Origin: an uncultured Lachnospiraceae bacterium
GTDB taxonomy: Bacteria > Bacillota > Clostridia > Lachnospirales > Lachnospiraceae
Assembly (NCBI GenBank): GCA_910578645.1
Contig: CAJTQI010000016.1
Span: 1-37,986 of the forward strand
Direction of reading: 5' to 3'
Length of the DNA stretch: 37,986 nucleotides
Shown piece by piece: positions 6,722 to 15,235 of this stretch (the first letter of the stretch is position 1; the number at the start of each line of letters is the position of its first letter). The translations under genes and the position numbers were made by a program. The notes beneath the pieces are model-generated. The model saw only the letters and a program-made list of their open reading frames with translations. It did no database searches and was not told where the DNA came from.

Positions 6722-8116
6722 ATGAAAATATCACGCCGGATTCCTTTTAAAATATTATCTGCACTCATCATACTCACCGCACTAAGTATTCGTTTCTTCT
6801 GCGCCAACCGCTTCTACGCCGGACGCTCTGGCATACCAATGCCACCCGCCTGTACGGCTGCGGAGATTATCTGTTACCTTCTTATCGTATATATCAATTT
6901 TTTTCCTACCTTTAAAATAAAAAAAACTTCCACTGCCCGCAATAAGATTCTGGAGGACGGCATAGCGCTGCTACAGATTTTCCTGGCAACGACAGCGGCC
7001 GAGCTCGTCTACTGTGCAGCCACCCTTTTTACCGGGTTATCCTCCGGCGGCGGCATCGGATTCAACCACCCTCTTGTGTGGCTACGGCACCTGTCCCTTG
7101 TATTTCTGGTGGAATTTGTGCTGTTTTGGAACGGTATTTTGCGGCTCTACTTCACTTCCGTCCAGCTTGGCGTCAAGTGGCGCGTCATCGGCGCACTCTG
7201 CGGCATGGTTCCCCTCGTACACCTTTATGTCCTGTACAGGATTATCCGCATCACGGAAAACGAAGTCGTCTATGAAAACGAAAAATTCTTGCTCAACCGG
7301 GTGCGTGCCGAGAACCAGGAATGCCGGACCCATTATCCTATCCTACTCGTCCACGGCGTGTTCTTCCGGGATTTCCGTTTCTTCAACTATTGGGGCCGTA
7401 TTCCGGCCGAACTAAAAAGAAACGGAGCGCTCCTCTACTATGGCAACCAACAATCCGCCGCTTCCGTGGCCTGCTGCGGCGAGGAACTCACGCTGCGCAT
7501 ACGGCAAATCGTGAAAGAAAGCGGGTGTGAAAAAGTGAATATTATTGCCCATTCCAAGGGCGGCCTTGACAGCCGCCACGCCATATCCGTATGCGGCGCC
7601 GCGCCCTATGTGGCATCCCTCACCACCATCAACACACCTCACAGAGGATGTATATTCGCGGACTATCTGTTGGAGCATATCTCTGACGCAATATGTGAAA
7701 AAGTCGCGTCCAAATACAATGCCGCCCTGTCTCTGCTTGGCGATTCCAATCCGGACTTCATGGAAGCCGTGCACGACCTGACCGCCTCTTGCTGCCGCAA
7801 ACTGAACACACTTATGCCGGATGATGCGCAAGTTTACTACCAGAGCGTAGGCACGAAGATGAACCGTGCCCAAAGCGGCAGATTCCCCCTCAACATGTCC
7901 TATCCTATGGTAAAACATTTCGACGGCGCAAACGACGGCCTGGTATCTGTAGACAGCATGAAATGGGGGAGCAATTTTATCTGCCTCACCGTCCCGGAGG
8001 GCCGAGGCATATCCCACGGTGATATGATTGATTTAAACAGAGAGAATATAAAGGGATTCGATGTGCGGGAGTTCTATGTGGACTTAGTAAAAGATTTGAA
8101 GAAGCGGGGGCTGTAA
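6722..8116 (+). CDS. Membrane-anchored lipase-like alpha/beta hydrolase
   Basis: A 464-residue protein. Residues 1-175 hold four to five hydrophobic segments; the rest is an alpha/beta-hydrolase domain. Visible are the oxyanion motif VHGVFFRD (His211), the nucleophile elbow AHSKGG (Ser278), NTPHRG, FDGANDGLV with a candidate acid Asp401/405, and ISHGD with candidate His432. This resembles triacylglycerol lipases/esterases. Whether the catalytic domain faces the cytoplasm or the outside cannot be read. The start at 6722 follows GGAGG at 6711-6715; an upstream in-frame ATG at 6668 lacks a ribosome site. The gene stands alone with its own terminator. Substrate unknown. Confidence 0.75.
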   Translation: MKISRRIPFKILSALIILTALSIRFFCANRFYAGRSGIPMPPACTAAEIICYLLIVYINFFPTFKIKKTSTARNKILEDGIALLQIFLATTAAELVYCAATLFTGLSSGGGIGFNHPLVWLRHLSLVFLVEFVLFWNGILRLYFTSVQLGVKWRVIGALCGMVPLVHLYVLYRIIRITENEVVYENEKFLLNRVRAENQECRTHYPILLVHGVFFRDFRFFNYWGRIPAELKRNGALLYYGNQQSAASVACCGEELTLRIRQIVKESGCEKVNIIAHSKGGLDSRHAISVCGAAPYVASLTTINTPHRGCIFADYLLEHISDAICEKVASKYNAALSLLGDSNPDFMEAVHDLTASCCRKLNTLMPDDAQVYYQSVGTKMNRAQSGRFPLNMSYPMVKHFDGANDGLVSVDSMKWGSNFICLTVPEGRGISHGDMIDLNRENIKGFDVREFYVDLVKDLKKRGL

Positions 8117-8132
8117 CAATCCCCCGCTTTTT
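8104..8132 (+). terminator. Rho-independent terminator of the hydrolase gene
   Basis: GCGGGGG (8104-8110) pairs with CCCCCGC (8121-8127) and is followed by TTTTT. The stop codon lies in the loop. Confidence 0.85.
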
Positions 8133-8178
8133 AATCAACTGTCTGCCTATAGCAAGACTGCCCTTTACAGCATCCCGC

Positions 8179-10539
8179 CTACTCCGCCATATAAATCGCC
8201 ACGGCCCTCTCAATCTCGTCAAGCGCCTCATCAAGCGACTGTTCGCCTCTCATATAGATAACGCCCTGGTCAAAGACAGCCTTCTCCAACATCTTGTCAG
8301 GAACATAAGCCGTGTTTAACGCCTCAAGCTCCGCCTTGAAGGAGGCAATCTGCTCATCCGAAGGCCAGTAGCTTGTATATTCAATCACCATGCCGTCCCC
8401 GTCGCTGGTGGACCAGGAACCATACTCTCCGTTTTCACCCAGGTAATCTTCCTTCGGCGTAAACTGGATGTCAAACGCCTTCTTGTTCAAAGGAAGACCG
8501 TCGTACAAAGACTGCACATCCGCTGACAGAAAGGCATCCATAAAGCCTTTCGCCTCCTGCGCCTGCCCTGACGCCGCACTGATTCCCAACATTGTCTGCG
8601 GTTTAAACACTTGGCTGCAGGCTCCCTGTATGGGCATTATTTTCGTGTTCTCCAACCCTTCCGTCCGGTCTATGGATGCAATCTGCACATAATCATACTG
8701 GCTATCTGTCCAACCAGCCATAATCTGCTGCATATCGCCGATATATTCCATCATCTCCAGATAAATCGGATGGTCATTCTCATCACCGGGTATTCCCCAA
8801 AGTTCTTCCATACGTACGACCCATCCGTCGTAGTAGTCTTTGATTTCATTGTCTAAGCCATCCAACTGGGCATCCAGGATACGTTTGCACTGTTCCAGAT
8901 ATTCTCCAATCATATCCCTGTCAATGACGCCCTCTGCCGTCACCCATCTTGGGGCGCTTGTGGCAGCAAACCTTTTCAAGATTCCCTTGCCGCCGCTGAT
9001 GCCGATGATGTCCTCCCCCGGATATTCTTCCCGGAGCTTCTCCACCACTTCCGCCACATGGGGCAAGTCTGTCATATTTTCCGCACCCTCTGCTTTTGCC
9101 ACAATCTTAGGGATACCAAACGTTGCGGGAGCCACGTACGCTTTGCCGCCTCGCTTTAATGCTTCAATCACGTTATCGAAAAGGGGCTCCTTTGCACTGT
9201 ACTGTGCCAGATAGTCCGTCAAATCAAGCAACATTCCCTTATCCACATAGGAATCAAGCGGTAAATCATCCATCACCAGTAAATCAGGGCCTTCTCCCGC
9301 CATAAGCTCTGTGTTGAGTTTCTTAATGGCGTCCTCCCTGGTCACGGAATCGCCTTCACCCATGCCCACTTGATAAGACACGAAAACGTCCGGATGCTCC
9401 ATCTGATAGAGAGAAATCACCTGCCTGATGTTCGCATCTTCCCGCAGGCTGTAAACCGTCATCATATTCTCCGGCACCGAAGGAATATCCGGGTCATAGG
9501 TGAACCGTATCAATTTGCTGTTGGCAAAAAGAATCAAAAATACATTCTCCTCCAACTCCATCATATCGGTAATTGCATAAGAAGGATTGCTTAGCATGGA
9601 CAGATTACCATCCACAATCTGCTCCATCATGTTGCCGCCTATCACATGGCGGTGTATGCCCTTTTTGCCTGCCAGATAAACTGCTCCGTCCTCTCCCGGG
9701 AGAAGATACATATCGGCGTAATCCGTTCCATTGTACCCTCTGTCCTTGTAATTTTCGGCCACAAACTCCCAGAGCACCTCATCTTCTATATATTCCCCGG
9801 CATCCATATCATAGACAGAAGGCAGCTCCATTTCGTCCCAGCCACCGCTGTCCATAAACAGCATATTATCCTTAACCCATATCCACTGAGGACTATAATC
9901 CAATTCCAGTACCTTCTCATAACTGCCGTCCCGCCGTACTTCATAGACGCCTCTGAATGTGCTTACAAGGAATATGTCATCCATGAATGCCACTTGCCTG
10001 GGATACATTTCATCCTCGGACAGCTCCATCTCCACAGGCATTCGTGTGTCATCCGGCAAAATCAGTTCCAACGCCTGGCTGTAATCCTCCGGGTCATCAT
10101 TATTTACGCTATGGATAAATGCTACCGTGCCGTCGGGCGCCATATACATATTCGGGATATAGGAGTATTCTTCATTAATCTCTGCAAGCCACTCCGGCGT
10201 TTCCTCCTCCCATGTGCTCCCCTGGTCTTTGGACACCAGGAAACCTGCCGTGCTTAAGATGACTATACTTCCGTCCGCACGTCTGCACAAGTCCATCGGA
10301 TGAGAGTCTATCTTCTCCGACAGGTCAGTCTCCTCCTCCACATACCGCCCCATGGCGCTTACGCCTTCATCCGCACTTTTTCCGCCTTCATTCTTCTCTT
10401 TGGTACCTGTAGTGCCACTTTCTCCTTCGCCTCCAATATTGTGTCTGTCACTGCCGCCTCCACAACCTGCCATGGCAAAAACCATGGATGCCGTAAGCAC
10501 AAGACCGGCTGCTTTCTTCACTTTATTTCTTATCATCAT
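8179..10539 (-). CDS. Lipoprotein fusing a BNR-type propeller to an ABC solute-binding domain
   Basis: A 786-residue exported lipoprotein. The signal peptide ends in a lipobox with Cys26 (FAMAGC). Residues about 70-370 look like a beta-propeller with an Asp-box (SKDQGSTWE) and repeated blade-like stretches such as PDGTVAFIHS. Residues about 380-786 resemble family 1 extracellular solute-binding proteins: IRQVISLYQMEHPDVFVSY, GPDLLVMDDLPLDSYVDKG, and a hinge near the C-terminus. ABC binding proteins capture sugars or peptides, but no permease genes lie nearby. It may be an orphan binding protein or a sensor accessory, since a two-component system is divergently transcribed. Start supported by AGAGGGG. 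Domain assignment is good; ligand unknown. Confidence 0.8.
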   Translation of the reverse strand: MMIRNKVKKAAGLVLTASMVFAMAGCGGGSDRHNIGGEGESGTTGTKEKNEGGKSADEGVSAMGRYVEEETDLSEKIDSHPMDLCRRADGSIVILSTAGFLVSKDQGSTWEEETPEWLAEINEEYSYIPNMYMAPDGTVAFIHSVNNDDPEDYSQALELILPDDTRMPVEMELSEDEMYPRQVAFMDDIFLVSTFRGVYEVRRDGSYEKVLELDYSPQWIWVKDNMLFMDSGGWDEMELPSVYDMDAGEYIEDEVLWEFVAENYKDRGYNGTDYADMYLLPGEDGAVYLAGKKGIHRHVIGGNMMEQIVDGNLSMLSNPSYAITDMMELEENVFLILFANSKLIRFTYDPDIPSVPENMMTVYSLREDANIRQVISLYQMEHPDVFVSYQVGMGEGDSVTREDAIKKLNTELMAGEGPDLLVMDDLPLDSYVDKGMLLDLTDYLAQYSAKEPLFDNVIEALKRGGKAYVAPATFGIPKIVAKAEGAENMTDLPHVAEVVEKLREEYPGEDIIGISGGKGILKRFAATSAPRWVTAEGVIDRDMIGEYLEQCKRILDAQLDGLDNEIKDYYDGWVVRMEELWGIPGDENDHPIYLEMMEYIGDMQQIMAGWTDSQYDYVQIASIDRTEGLENTKIMPIQGACSQVFKPQTMLGISAASGQAQEAKGFMDAFLSADVQSLYDGLPLNKKAFDIQFTPKEDYLGENGEYGSWSTSDGDGMVIEYTSYWPSDEQIASFKAELEALNTAYVPDKMLEKAVFDQGVIYMRGEQSLDEALDEIERAVAIYMAE

Positions 10540-10674
10540 ACATCCCCTCTCTGTTTCTTATTGGGATTAAGACGCCAAAAAGCACTTATCGCCCTAATCC
10601 GATGGATTCATTGTTTCTCCGGAATCGTGTAATAATTTGTATTCCTCCGAATACAGACAGCATATCAGAACAAT

Positions 10675-10728
10675 CTCTAAAGTTCCTCTAAACATCTTAA
10701 GAAATTCTTAGAGATTCTTTAAAGGTTC
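10675..10728. promoter_or_regulatory. Array of 11-bp direct repeats, candidate response-regulator boxes
   Basis: Five consecutive units of 10-11 bp (CTCTAAAGTTC, CTCTAAACATC, TTAAGAAATTC, TTAGAGATTC, TTTAAAGGTTC) lie between the divergent lipoprotein and response-regulator genes. Direct repeats with helical-turn spacing are typical of OmpR-family binding sites. A TATGAT -10 box (10735-10740) with no good -35 follows, as expected for an activated promoter. Confidence 0.5.
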
Positions 10729-10823
10729 ATGTGATATGATGATAAAGTATTCCTTTGTTTACTGAAGGTAAATTTGGACAAGCTATTTCAAAAAATATTA
10801 ATCTGACAGAAAGGACAAGGCAT

Positions 10824-11507
10824 ATGCGTATATTACTGGCTGAGGACGACAAAGATTTGAATAAAGCGCTGACATGGCAGCTAACAGGACAGGGCTACAA
10901 TGTAGACTCTTGCTATGACGGCGAGGAAGCGCTCTATTATGGAAACCAGAACATCTATGACGTCATCCTGTTAGACCGTATGCTGCCTTATCATGAAGGC
11001 ACCGAAGTGCTGGCTGCCCTGCGCGGCAAATCTATCGCCGCTCCGGTCATCCTGATTACCGCACTGGGCACTTTGCAGGATAAAATCACGGGACTTGACC
11101 TGGGCGCTGACGACTATCTTGTAAAACCCTTTGACTTTGAAGAATTGCTGGCGCGAATCAGATGCGTCACAAGGCGTTCCCTCTTATTAAACGCACAGCC
11201 CAACCTCCTGACCTACCATGATATCACATGGGCAGGCAAGGAAATGTGCCTGACCGGACCTACAGGCAGCAGCACGCTCTCTAAACGGGAAGGTGAACTG
11301 TTGGAAAGCTTCCTCCACACGCCGGAACAGATTCTTTCCAGAGAAACTCTTCTCTTGAAAGTCTGGGGTCCCGACAGTGACGTGGAAGGCGGAAACCTGG
11401 ATAACTATGTTCATTTCCTGCGCCGCCGTCTGAAAACCGTAGGAAGCTCCCTTCAGATTAAGACAATCCGCGGCGTCGGTTATGGACTTGCCGCAACTAC
11501 AACTTAA
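10824..11507 (+). CDS. OmpR/PhoB-family response regulator
   Basis: A 227-residue two-domain regulator. The receiver domain has the acidic pair Asp8-Asp9, phospho-acceptor Asp51 in VILLDRMLP, the conserved Thr in LITALG and Lys in YLVKPF. The C-terminal winged helix contains LSKREGELLE, SRETLLLKVWG and RRLKTVGSSLQIKTIRGVGY. It is a phosphorylation-dependent DNA-binding activator or repressor. The start at 10824 (MRILLAEDD) is chosen because the receiver fold begins there and AAGGACAAGG precedes it. The histidine kinase follows 14 nt later in the same operon. The divergent lipoprotein gene and the 11-bp repeat array between them suggest the regulon includes that lipoprotein. Confidence 0.93.
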   Translation: MRILLAEDDKDLNKALTWQLTGQGYNVDSCYDGEEALYYGNQNIYDVILLDRMLPYHEGTEVLAALRGKSIAAPVILITALGTLQDKITGLDLGADDYLVKPFDFEELLARIRCVTRRSLLLNAQPNLLTYHDITWAGKEMCLTGPTGSSTLSKREGELLESFLHTPEQILSRETLLLKVWGPDSDVEGGNLDNYVHFLRRRLKTVGSSLQIKTIRGVGYGLAATTT

Positions 11508-11521
11508 GGAGAACCCTCGTC

Positions 11522-12832
11522 ATGTTTCGCAAAGCACATTTGCTTTTTACTTTATTATGCGCGGGAAGTACATCCGCTATCACGGTCATTATGTCTCTTT
11601 TCTATCTGCACGTGTCTGAGAAAAACCTGCATGAAAACAATTTCCGTTCTTTTCAAAATGATATCAGCACAATTGCTGCAAGCTTAGAGCAATCCACGTC
11701 CATATCGATACAGTGGCTTGCCAGAATCGAGACACAGAATAGCTATACAATATTTGTGACGGATAACGGTTCTCCTTTTCTCTATAATTCCCTGCGAAAC
11801 CATAATGACCTATTAAGTCAATCTCTGTTAGAAGAAAGCCTTAACATATACGACTCTACGTTTGAAGTAGAGCGCTTGACGTCTACCGGCAATGCCTATT
11901 CCGGTATCTGGCACTTTGAATATGAATTTTCTTCCCACTCCACAGGAGATACTTACTATGCTTCCCGCATTAATATCGAGAAAAACCATTCCATATCGCA
12001 AATCGTTATCCTCTGTTCCATTGCCTCCCTGCGTGAGACAATCCTGCGGCAACGCATTCTCTTTACGCTGATTGACTTTTCTGCCGTTCTTGCGCTTTCC
12101 GCTTTTTCATGGTTTTTTACAGGCAAGCTCATAAAACCACTTCAAGAAAACCACCAAAAGCAGATGCAGTTTGTCGCCGCTGCATCCCACGAGCTGCGCA
12201 CGCCGCTGTCCGTTATTCTGGCCAGCAACGAATGCTGCCAGAGCGCTTCACCGGCCGAAAGACATGGTTTCTCCCAGACAATCCGCAAAGAAGGCAAGCG
12301 CATGAATCACCTAATCGACGATATGCTCACCTTAGCCCACTCCGGCATGAACCGTTTCCTCATCGAGCGCAAACCTACGGAGCCGGATACACTCTGCCTC
12401 AATGCCTACGAAGCCTTCGAGCCTTTATGCAAACAGAAAAATATAACCTTGTCTCTACGCCTTCCCGAGGCGCCGCTTGCACGCTGTTTCTGTGACCCGA
12501 ACCGTATCGCACAGGTTTTGTCCATCCTACTGCATAACGCAATCAGCTATACGCCCGAAGGCGGGCAGATTTGTCTTGCCCTGTCCTACCATAAAGAGCG
12601 CAGGGCAAGCTTCAAAATCTCCGTAACCGACACCGGTATAGGTATATCCGATGACGAAAAAAAGCATATCTTCGACCGCTTCTACCGGGCAGAAAAATCC
12701 CGAAGCACCAAAGGGCACTTCGGGTTAGGTCTTGCAATTGCTTATGAAATAGTCACGGCACACCACGGAAAAATCTCCGTCCACGACAATCCGTCAGGCG
12801 GAAGCGTGTTTATCGTGATTCTGCCAGGCTAA
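11522..12832 (+). CDS. Sensor histidine kinase
   Basis: A 436-residue membrane sensor, partner of the preceding regulator. TM1 is about 7-29, an extracellular sensor region about 30-178, and TM2 about 179-200, followed by a short HAMP-like linker (GKLIKPLQEN). The H-box SHELRTPL carries phospho-accepting His223. The N-box (LLHNAISYTPEGG), G1 box (DTGIGI), F-box (IFDRFYRAEKS) and G2 box (GHFGLGLAIA) are intact, so the kinase should be active. The stimulus is unknown. The start at 11522 has AAGGAG upstream, overlapping the stop of the regulator gene. Confidence 0.92.
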   Translation: MFRKAHLLFTLLCAGSTSAITVIMSLFYLHVSEKNLHENNFRSFQNDISTIAASLEQSTSISIQWLARIETQNSYTIFVTDNGSPFLYNSLRNHNDLLSQSLLEESLNIYDSTFEVERLTSTGNAYSGIWHFEYEFSSHSTGDTYYASRINIEKNHSISQIVILCSIASLRETILRQRILFTLIDFSAVLALSAFSWFFTGKLIKPLQENHQKQMQFVAAASHELRTPLSVILASNECCQSASPAERHGFSQTIRKEGKRMNHLIDDMLTLAHSGMNRFLIERKPTEPDTLCLNAYEAFEPLCKQKNITLSLRLPEAPLARCFCDPNRIAQVLSILLHNAISYTPEGGQICLALSYHKERRASFKISVTDTGIGISDDEKKHIFDRFYRAEKSRSTKGHFGLGLAIAYEIVTAHHGKISVHDNPSGGSVFIVILPG

Positions 12833-12904
12833 AAGAGCACTCTGCATCTGCTCTCCCTTTAGAGTCATTAAGTGAACCTTTTATTCCATGTACGGCACAC
12901 CTGA

Positions 12905-13150
12905 TTATATCGGATGTGCCGTGATAATCGTATAACTGTATGAGTTAACCGTTATTTTAATATTGTCAACTTCACAATACCAGTTCTTGCCCTGCTTATA
13001 GATATGACAGTTTTTCTCTAAAATCTTATTCTTACAGTATTCGACTACGTCGTCCGTATCTATTTTCAGATTTCTTTTTATTCGCTCAACGCCCATCCTG
13101 GTCGTATGAATTTTGTCCATATTATCAAGCAGTATGTTTTCTTCCATCAT
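12905..13150 (-). CDS. DUF3781-family small protein
   Basis: An 81-residue protein with motifs NMDKIHTTRMGVERIKRN and GKNWYCEVDNIKITVNSYSY, matching the uncharacterised DUF3781 family found in gut Firmicutes. The start at 13150 (MEEN) is preceded by AGGAAAA; an in-frame GTG at 13162 is a weaker alternative. It is followed by a palindrome (12892-12922, 8-bp arms) without a T-tract. It lies downstream of the YoaP-like gene, with which it may form an operon. No function can be assigned. Confidence 0.7.
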   Translation of the reverse strand: MMEENILLDNMDKIHTTRMGVERIKRNLKIDTDDVVEYCKNKILEKNCHIYKQGKNWYCEVDNIKITVNSYSYTIITAHPI

Positions 13151-13215
13151 TTTTCCTGCCACCTCTGTGCAATCGTCTCAACTTTATTTCCGTAAGAAAT
13201 AAACCGTCTTCTGTT

Positions 13216-13971
13216 TTACAGTCCCTTTTCTTCCAAAATTTTTACAAACTTCTTTTCGGACAAAATTTCATGTGTCATAAACTCACCGTTATAAAAAAGA
13301 GAAAACGTTGTAAATGGCGTCGGTGCACTTTGTGCCTCTTCTCTCGTCTGGATATGTACCGCTTTAAAAGAAACATTCCGTACCGCTGCTATTTCTTCCA
13401 AAAGTGGAACGTATTTGGCCGTAAAAGGACATTGGTTTGTATAGTATGAAGTAAAGCCCTTATCCATATCCCCATGTTCTTTTACAGCCTTTCTAAAATG
13501 AGGTTTGCGCGCGCTTTTATCAAAAGGGAAATATAATAATTCAAAATATGGGTTAGCGGTATCGGCAACCTCAAATCTTTTATACCGCATATACTTAGGG
13601 TCAGAGAGAAATCCCATCTTCTTTTTGGATGATAAAGCTACAAGTCCCTTTTTGCCTTTTGCCTGGCTGTCCTCTATACAGTTGTCCAAGAGCAAATTAG
13701 AGTAACCATGTCCTTTATACTGACCAGATACCCATAGACAGTCAATATACATGTATTCCTCCGCCTCAATTGGCGCCCATGCACATTCGGCTGGAATATA
13801 TTCGATAAAACATTTACCCCGTACATTGCCTTTTAAAAATACAAGCCCCTCGTCAAGTCTTTCTTTGAGCCATGCTTTTTTAGACATTACCTGAATGTCT
13901 TTGTTGTTTGAAATGGCACAGCAAATGTGCTCCTGTTCAAGGTTATCCTGTGTTATTTTTATCAGTTCCAT
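13216..13971 (-). CDS. yoaP: GNAT acetyltransferase with YoaP-like C-terminal domain
   Basis: A 251-residue protein. The N-terminal 150 residues form a GNAT fold with the acetyl-CoA loop QYKGHGYSNLLL. The C-terminal 100 residues include GFTSYYTNQCPF and a thioredoxin-like arrangement with FSLFYNGEFMTHEILS, as in YoaP-family proteins. GNAT enzymes move an acetyl group to an amine; the substrate of YoaP is not known to me. Upstream lie the phage-type holin and the left flanking repeat of the tail cluster; downstream is the DUF3781 gene. No phage connection is evident. Confidence 0.75.
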   Translation of the reverse strand: MELIKITQDNLEQEHICCAISNNKDIQVMSKKAWLKERLDEGLVFLKGNVRGKCFIEYIPAECAWAPIEAEEYMYIDCLWVSGQYKGHGYSNLLLDNCIEDSQAKGKKGLVALSSKKKMGFLSDPKYMRYKRFEVADTANPYFELLYFPFDKSARKPHFRKAVKEHGDMDKGFTSYYTNQCPFTAKYVPLLEEIAAVRNVSFKAVHIQTREEAQSAPTPFTTFSLFYNGEFMTHEILSEKKFVKILEEKGL

Positions 13972-14085
13972 ATTTTCTCCATTTCTTCGCTGCTACCGCT
14001 CAATTTTCGTAAAACATTTTTGGGATTTACAGTTTATAAACTCTGTTTTTCAATTTATTTCTAATATTCCAAACCAGACATCCAA

Positions 14086-14165
14086 ATGTTCCGGGTAAAA
14101 TACTAAATACACTCTTCTTTCTTTTGCTTCCATTATACAGGATAATTACAGAAATGCAATTTTAA
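14086..14165. repeat. Left copy of an ~80-bp degenerate direct repeat flanking the tail cluster
   Basis: Starts TGTTCCGGGTAAAA and, after exactly 31 nt, continues with ATTATACAGGA and an AAAT-rich tail. The copy at 24399-24478 has the same two blocks, the same spacing and the same orientation. On the minus strand each copy carries TATAAT and a short LPGT(F/L)G coding-like stretch, so it may also be a duplicated promoter and gene start. Confidence 0.5.
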
Positions 14166-14176
14166 AAGTACAGACT

Positions 14177-14599
14177 TCAGTGCCCTTCACCTTCTGCCCT
14201 ATTTTTAAGTACTTCAATGGCTTTTATAATAACTGCCGGAATGGGAATTCCCATCAGCCCCGCATTTTCAATTATTGAGATAGTTTCATTTACAATAAAA
14301 GCGATTACTACGGCATCCCTGATAAAATTAGAGCCCATAACCAAATCAAGCCGGCACGCAACCAGTACAACAAGTAGTGTCACCCCTTTCCTACAGAGTC
14401 CTTTCCATCCAACACCGCTTTCCAGTGCTCCGTTAGACGTTTTTTCACTGGCGCAAAAAATTCCGGCAACAATCAGCCCCGTCATATAATCAATTCCCAT
14501 AAAAATCAGCAACGTGCCTAGTGCAGCATCCCAACCACCAAATTGGGAAATAATCCAGCTACCCGCCACCCCAATAAATGCTAAAAATTTTTGTTTCAT
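14177..14599 (-). CDS. Phage holin (toxin-secretion/phage-lysis family)
   Basis: A 140-residue protein with about three hydrophobic segments and the signature IFMGIDYMTGLIVAG followed by SGVGWKGLCRKG, typical of the phage holin 4 / TcdE-like family. Holins form lesions in the cytoplasmic membrane that release an endolysin or particles. It is the last gene of the tail cluster and has AAGGAG upstream. No endolysin gene sits next to it; the neighbours downstream are chromosomal. In a tail-only cluster a holin would serve release of particles by lysis, with the lytic enzyme supplied from elsewhere. Confidence 0.88.
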   Translation of the reverse strand: MKQKFLAFIGVAGSWIISQFGGWDAALGTLLIFMGIDYMTGLIVAGIFCASEKTSNGALESGVGWKGLCRKGVTLLVVLVACRLDLVMGSNFIRDAVVIAFIVNETISIIENAGLMGIPIPAVIIKAIEVLKNRAEGEGH

Positions 14600-14631
14600 T
14601 TTTTACTCCTTTCTTCCCAAACAATAAGCAC

Positions 14632-14742
14632 CTACGCGGCATCCATATTACAGAACCGCATAAGTGCTTTATCATGCGTGACTATCTTTTTTCTATCTTT
14701 GTTTGACCGGATTTCAGGTTTCCTATTATGAATTTCCTCCAT
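14632..14742 (-). CDS. Possible small protein between fibre cassette and holin
   Basis: A 36-residue frame starting MEEIHNRKPEIRSNKDRKK. The same frame is open about 80 nt further upstream with a heptad-like stretch (LVALNILVEKVEKLYLV), so a non-ATG start is possible. No clear ribosome site. Small coiled-coil genes often sit just before holin in such modules. Unidentified. Confidence 0.3.
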   Translation of the reverse strand: MEEIHNRKPEIRSNKDRKKIVTHDKALMRFCNMDAA

Positions 14743-14896
14743 AACCAGATACAATTTTTCAACTTTCTCTACCAATATATTTAAGGCGACTAATTTCTGG
14801 AAATAGATGAAGGATAAGCTTTGGTGCCGCCCTTAAATGTAAATGGGTATATAGCCTTTTGATATAATATATAAAGGTTCATTTTTTATGTTAGAC

Positions 14897-14914
14897 AGAT
14901 AAATGGCAAATTAG
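14897..14914. repeat. Inverted repeat, silent-cassette side of the fibre switch
   Basis: AGATAAATGGCAAATTAG, 18 bp, present in perfect inverted copy at 15487-15504 inside the expressed fibre gene. Read in the coding frame both copies give I-N-G-K-L. Confidence 0.85.
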
Positions 14915-14916
14915 GC

Positions 14917-15219
14917 ATGTATCCTGATTATGAAAATGCTATTATTCCATTTTCGCATAATATAACAACTAATACGGAGTACATAACAGAAATTGACGGA
15001 ATATTATTCCTATGTCTTACGTCAGTAACACCCGCAGGAATTGCAACAGCAAAAATAAATGACGTAGTAGTTGCAAATCATAGGAATGGAAGTGCAAGCA
15101 ATAATCTTCCAATTCCTGCCGTTTATAATATTCCAGTTCGTAAAGGAACGGTTATAAAAATATCTGCATCTAGTTATACTTATGTAACAACATCCACAAG
15201 ACTCATTCCATATAAATAA
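14917..15219 (+). CDS. Silent alternative C-terminal cassette of the tail fibre
   Basis: A 100-residue frame on the opposite strand to all neighbouring phage genes, convergent with the fibre gene and ending 16 nt from its stop. No ribosome site is seen. The frame stays open upstream through the inverted repeat (RQINGKLG from 14893), matching RQIDEINGKL of the fibre gene in the same frame. It has no similarity to the current fibre tip: it begins MYPDYENAIIPFS and is rich in Thr, Ile and Asn with beta-type patterning, as in fibre tips. Inversion of 14897-15504 would join it to the 63-residue fibre N-terminus to give a 164-residue protein. I therefore read it as a stored receptor-binding module, not an independent gene. 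Confidence 0.7.
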   Translation: MYPDYENAIIPFSHNITTNTEYITEIDGILFLCLTSVTPAGIATAKINDVVVANHRNGSASNNLPIPAVYNIPVRKGTVIKISASSYTYVTTSTRLIPYK

Positions 15220-15235
15220 AACTATGTGGAAAAAT

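Noticed and set aside
12892..12922. Palindrome after the histidine kinase gene as a terminator
   Set aside because: Perfect 8-bp arms but no T-rich tail on either strand and a long loop; left uncalled.
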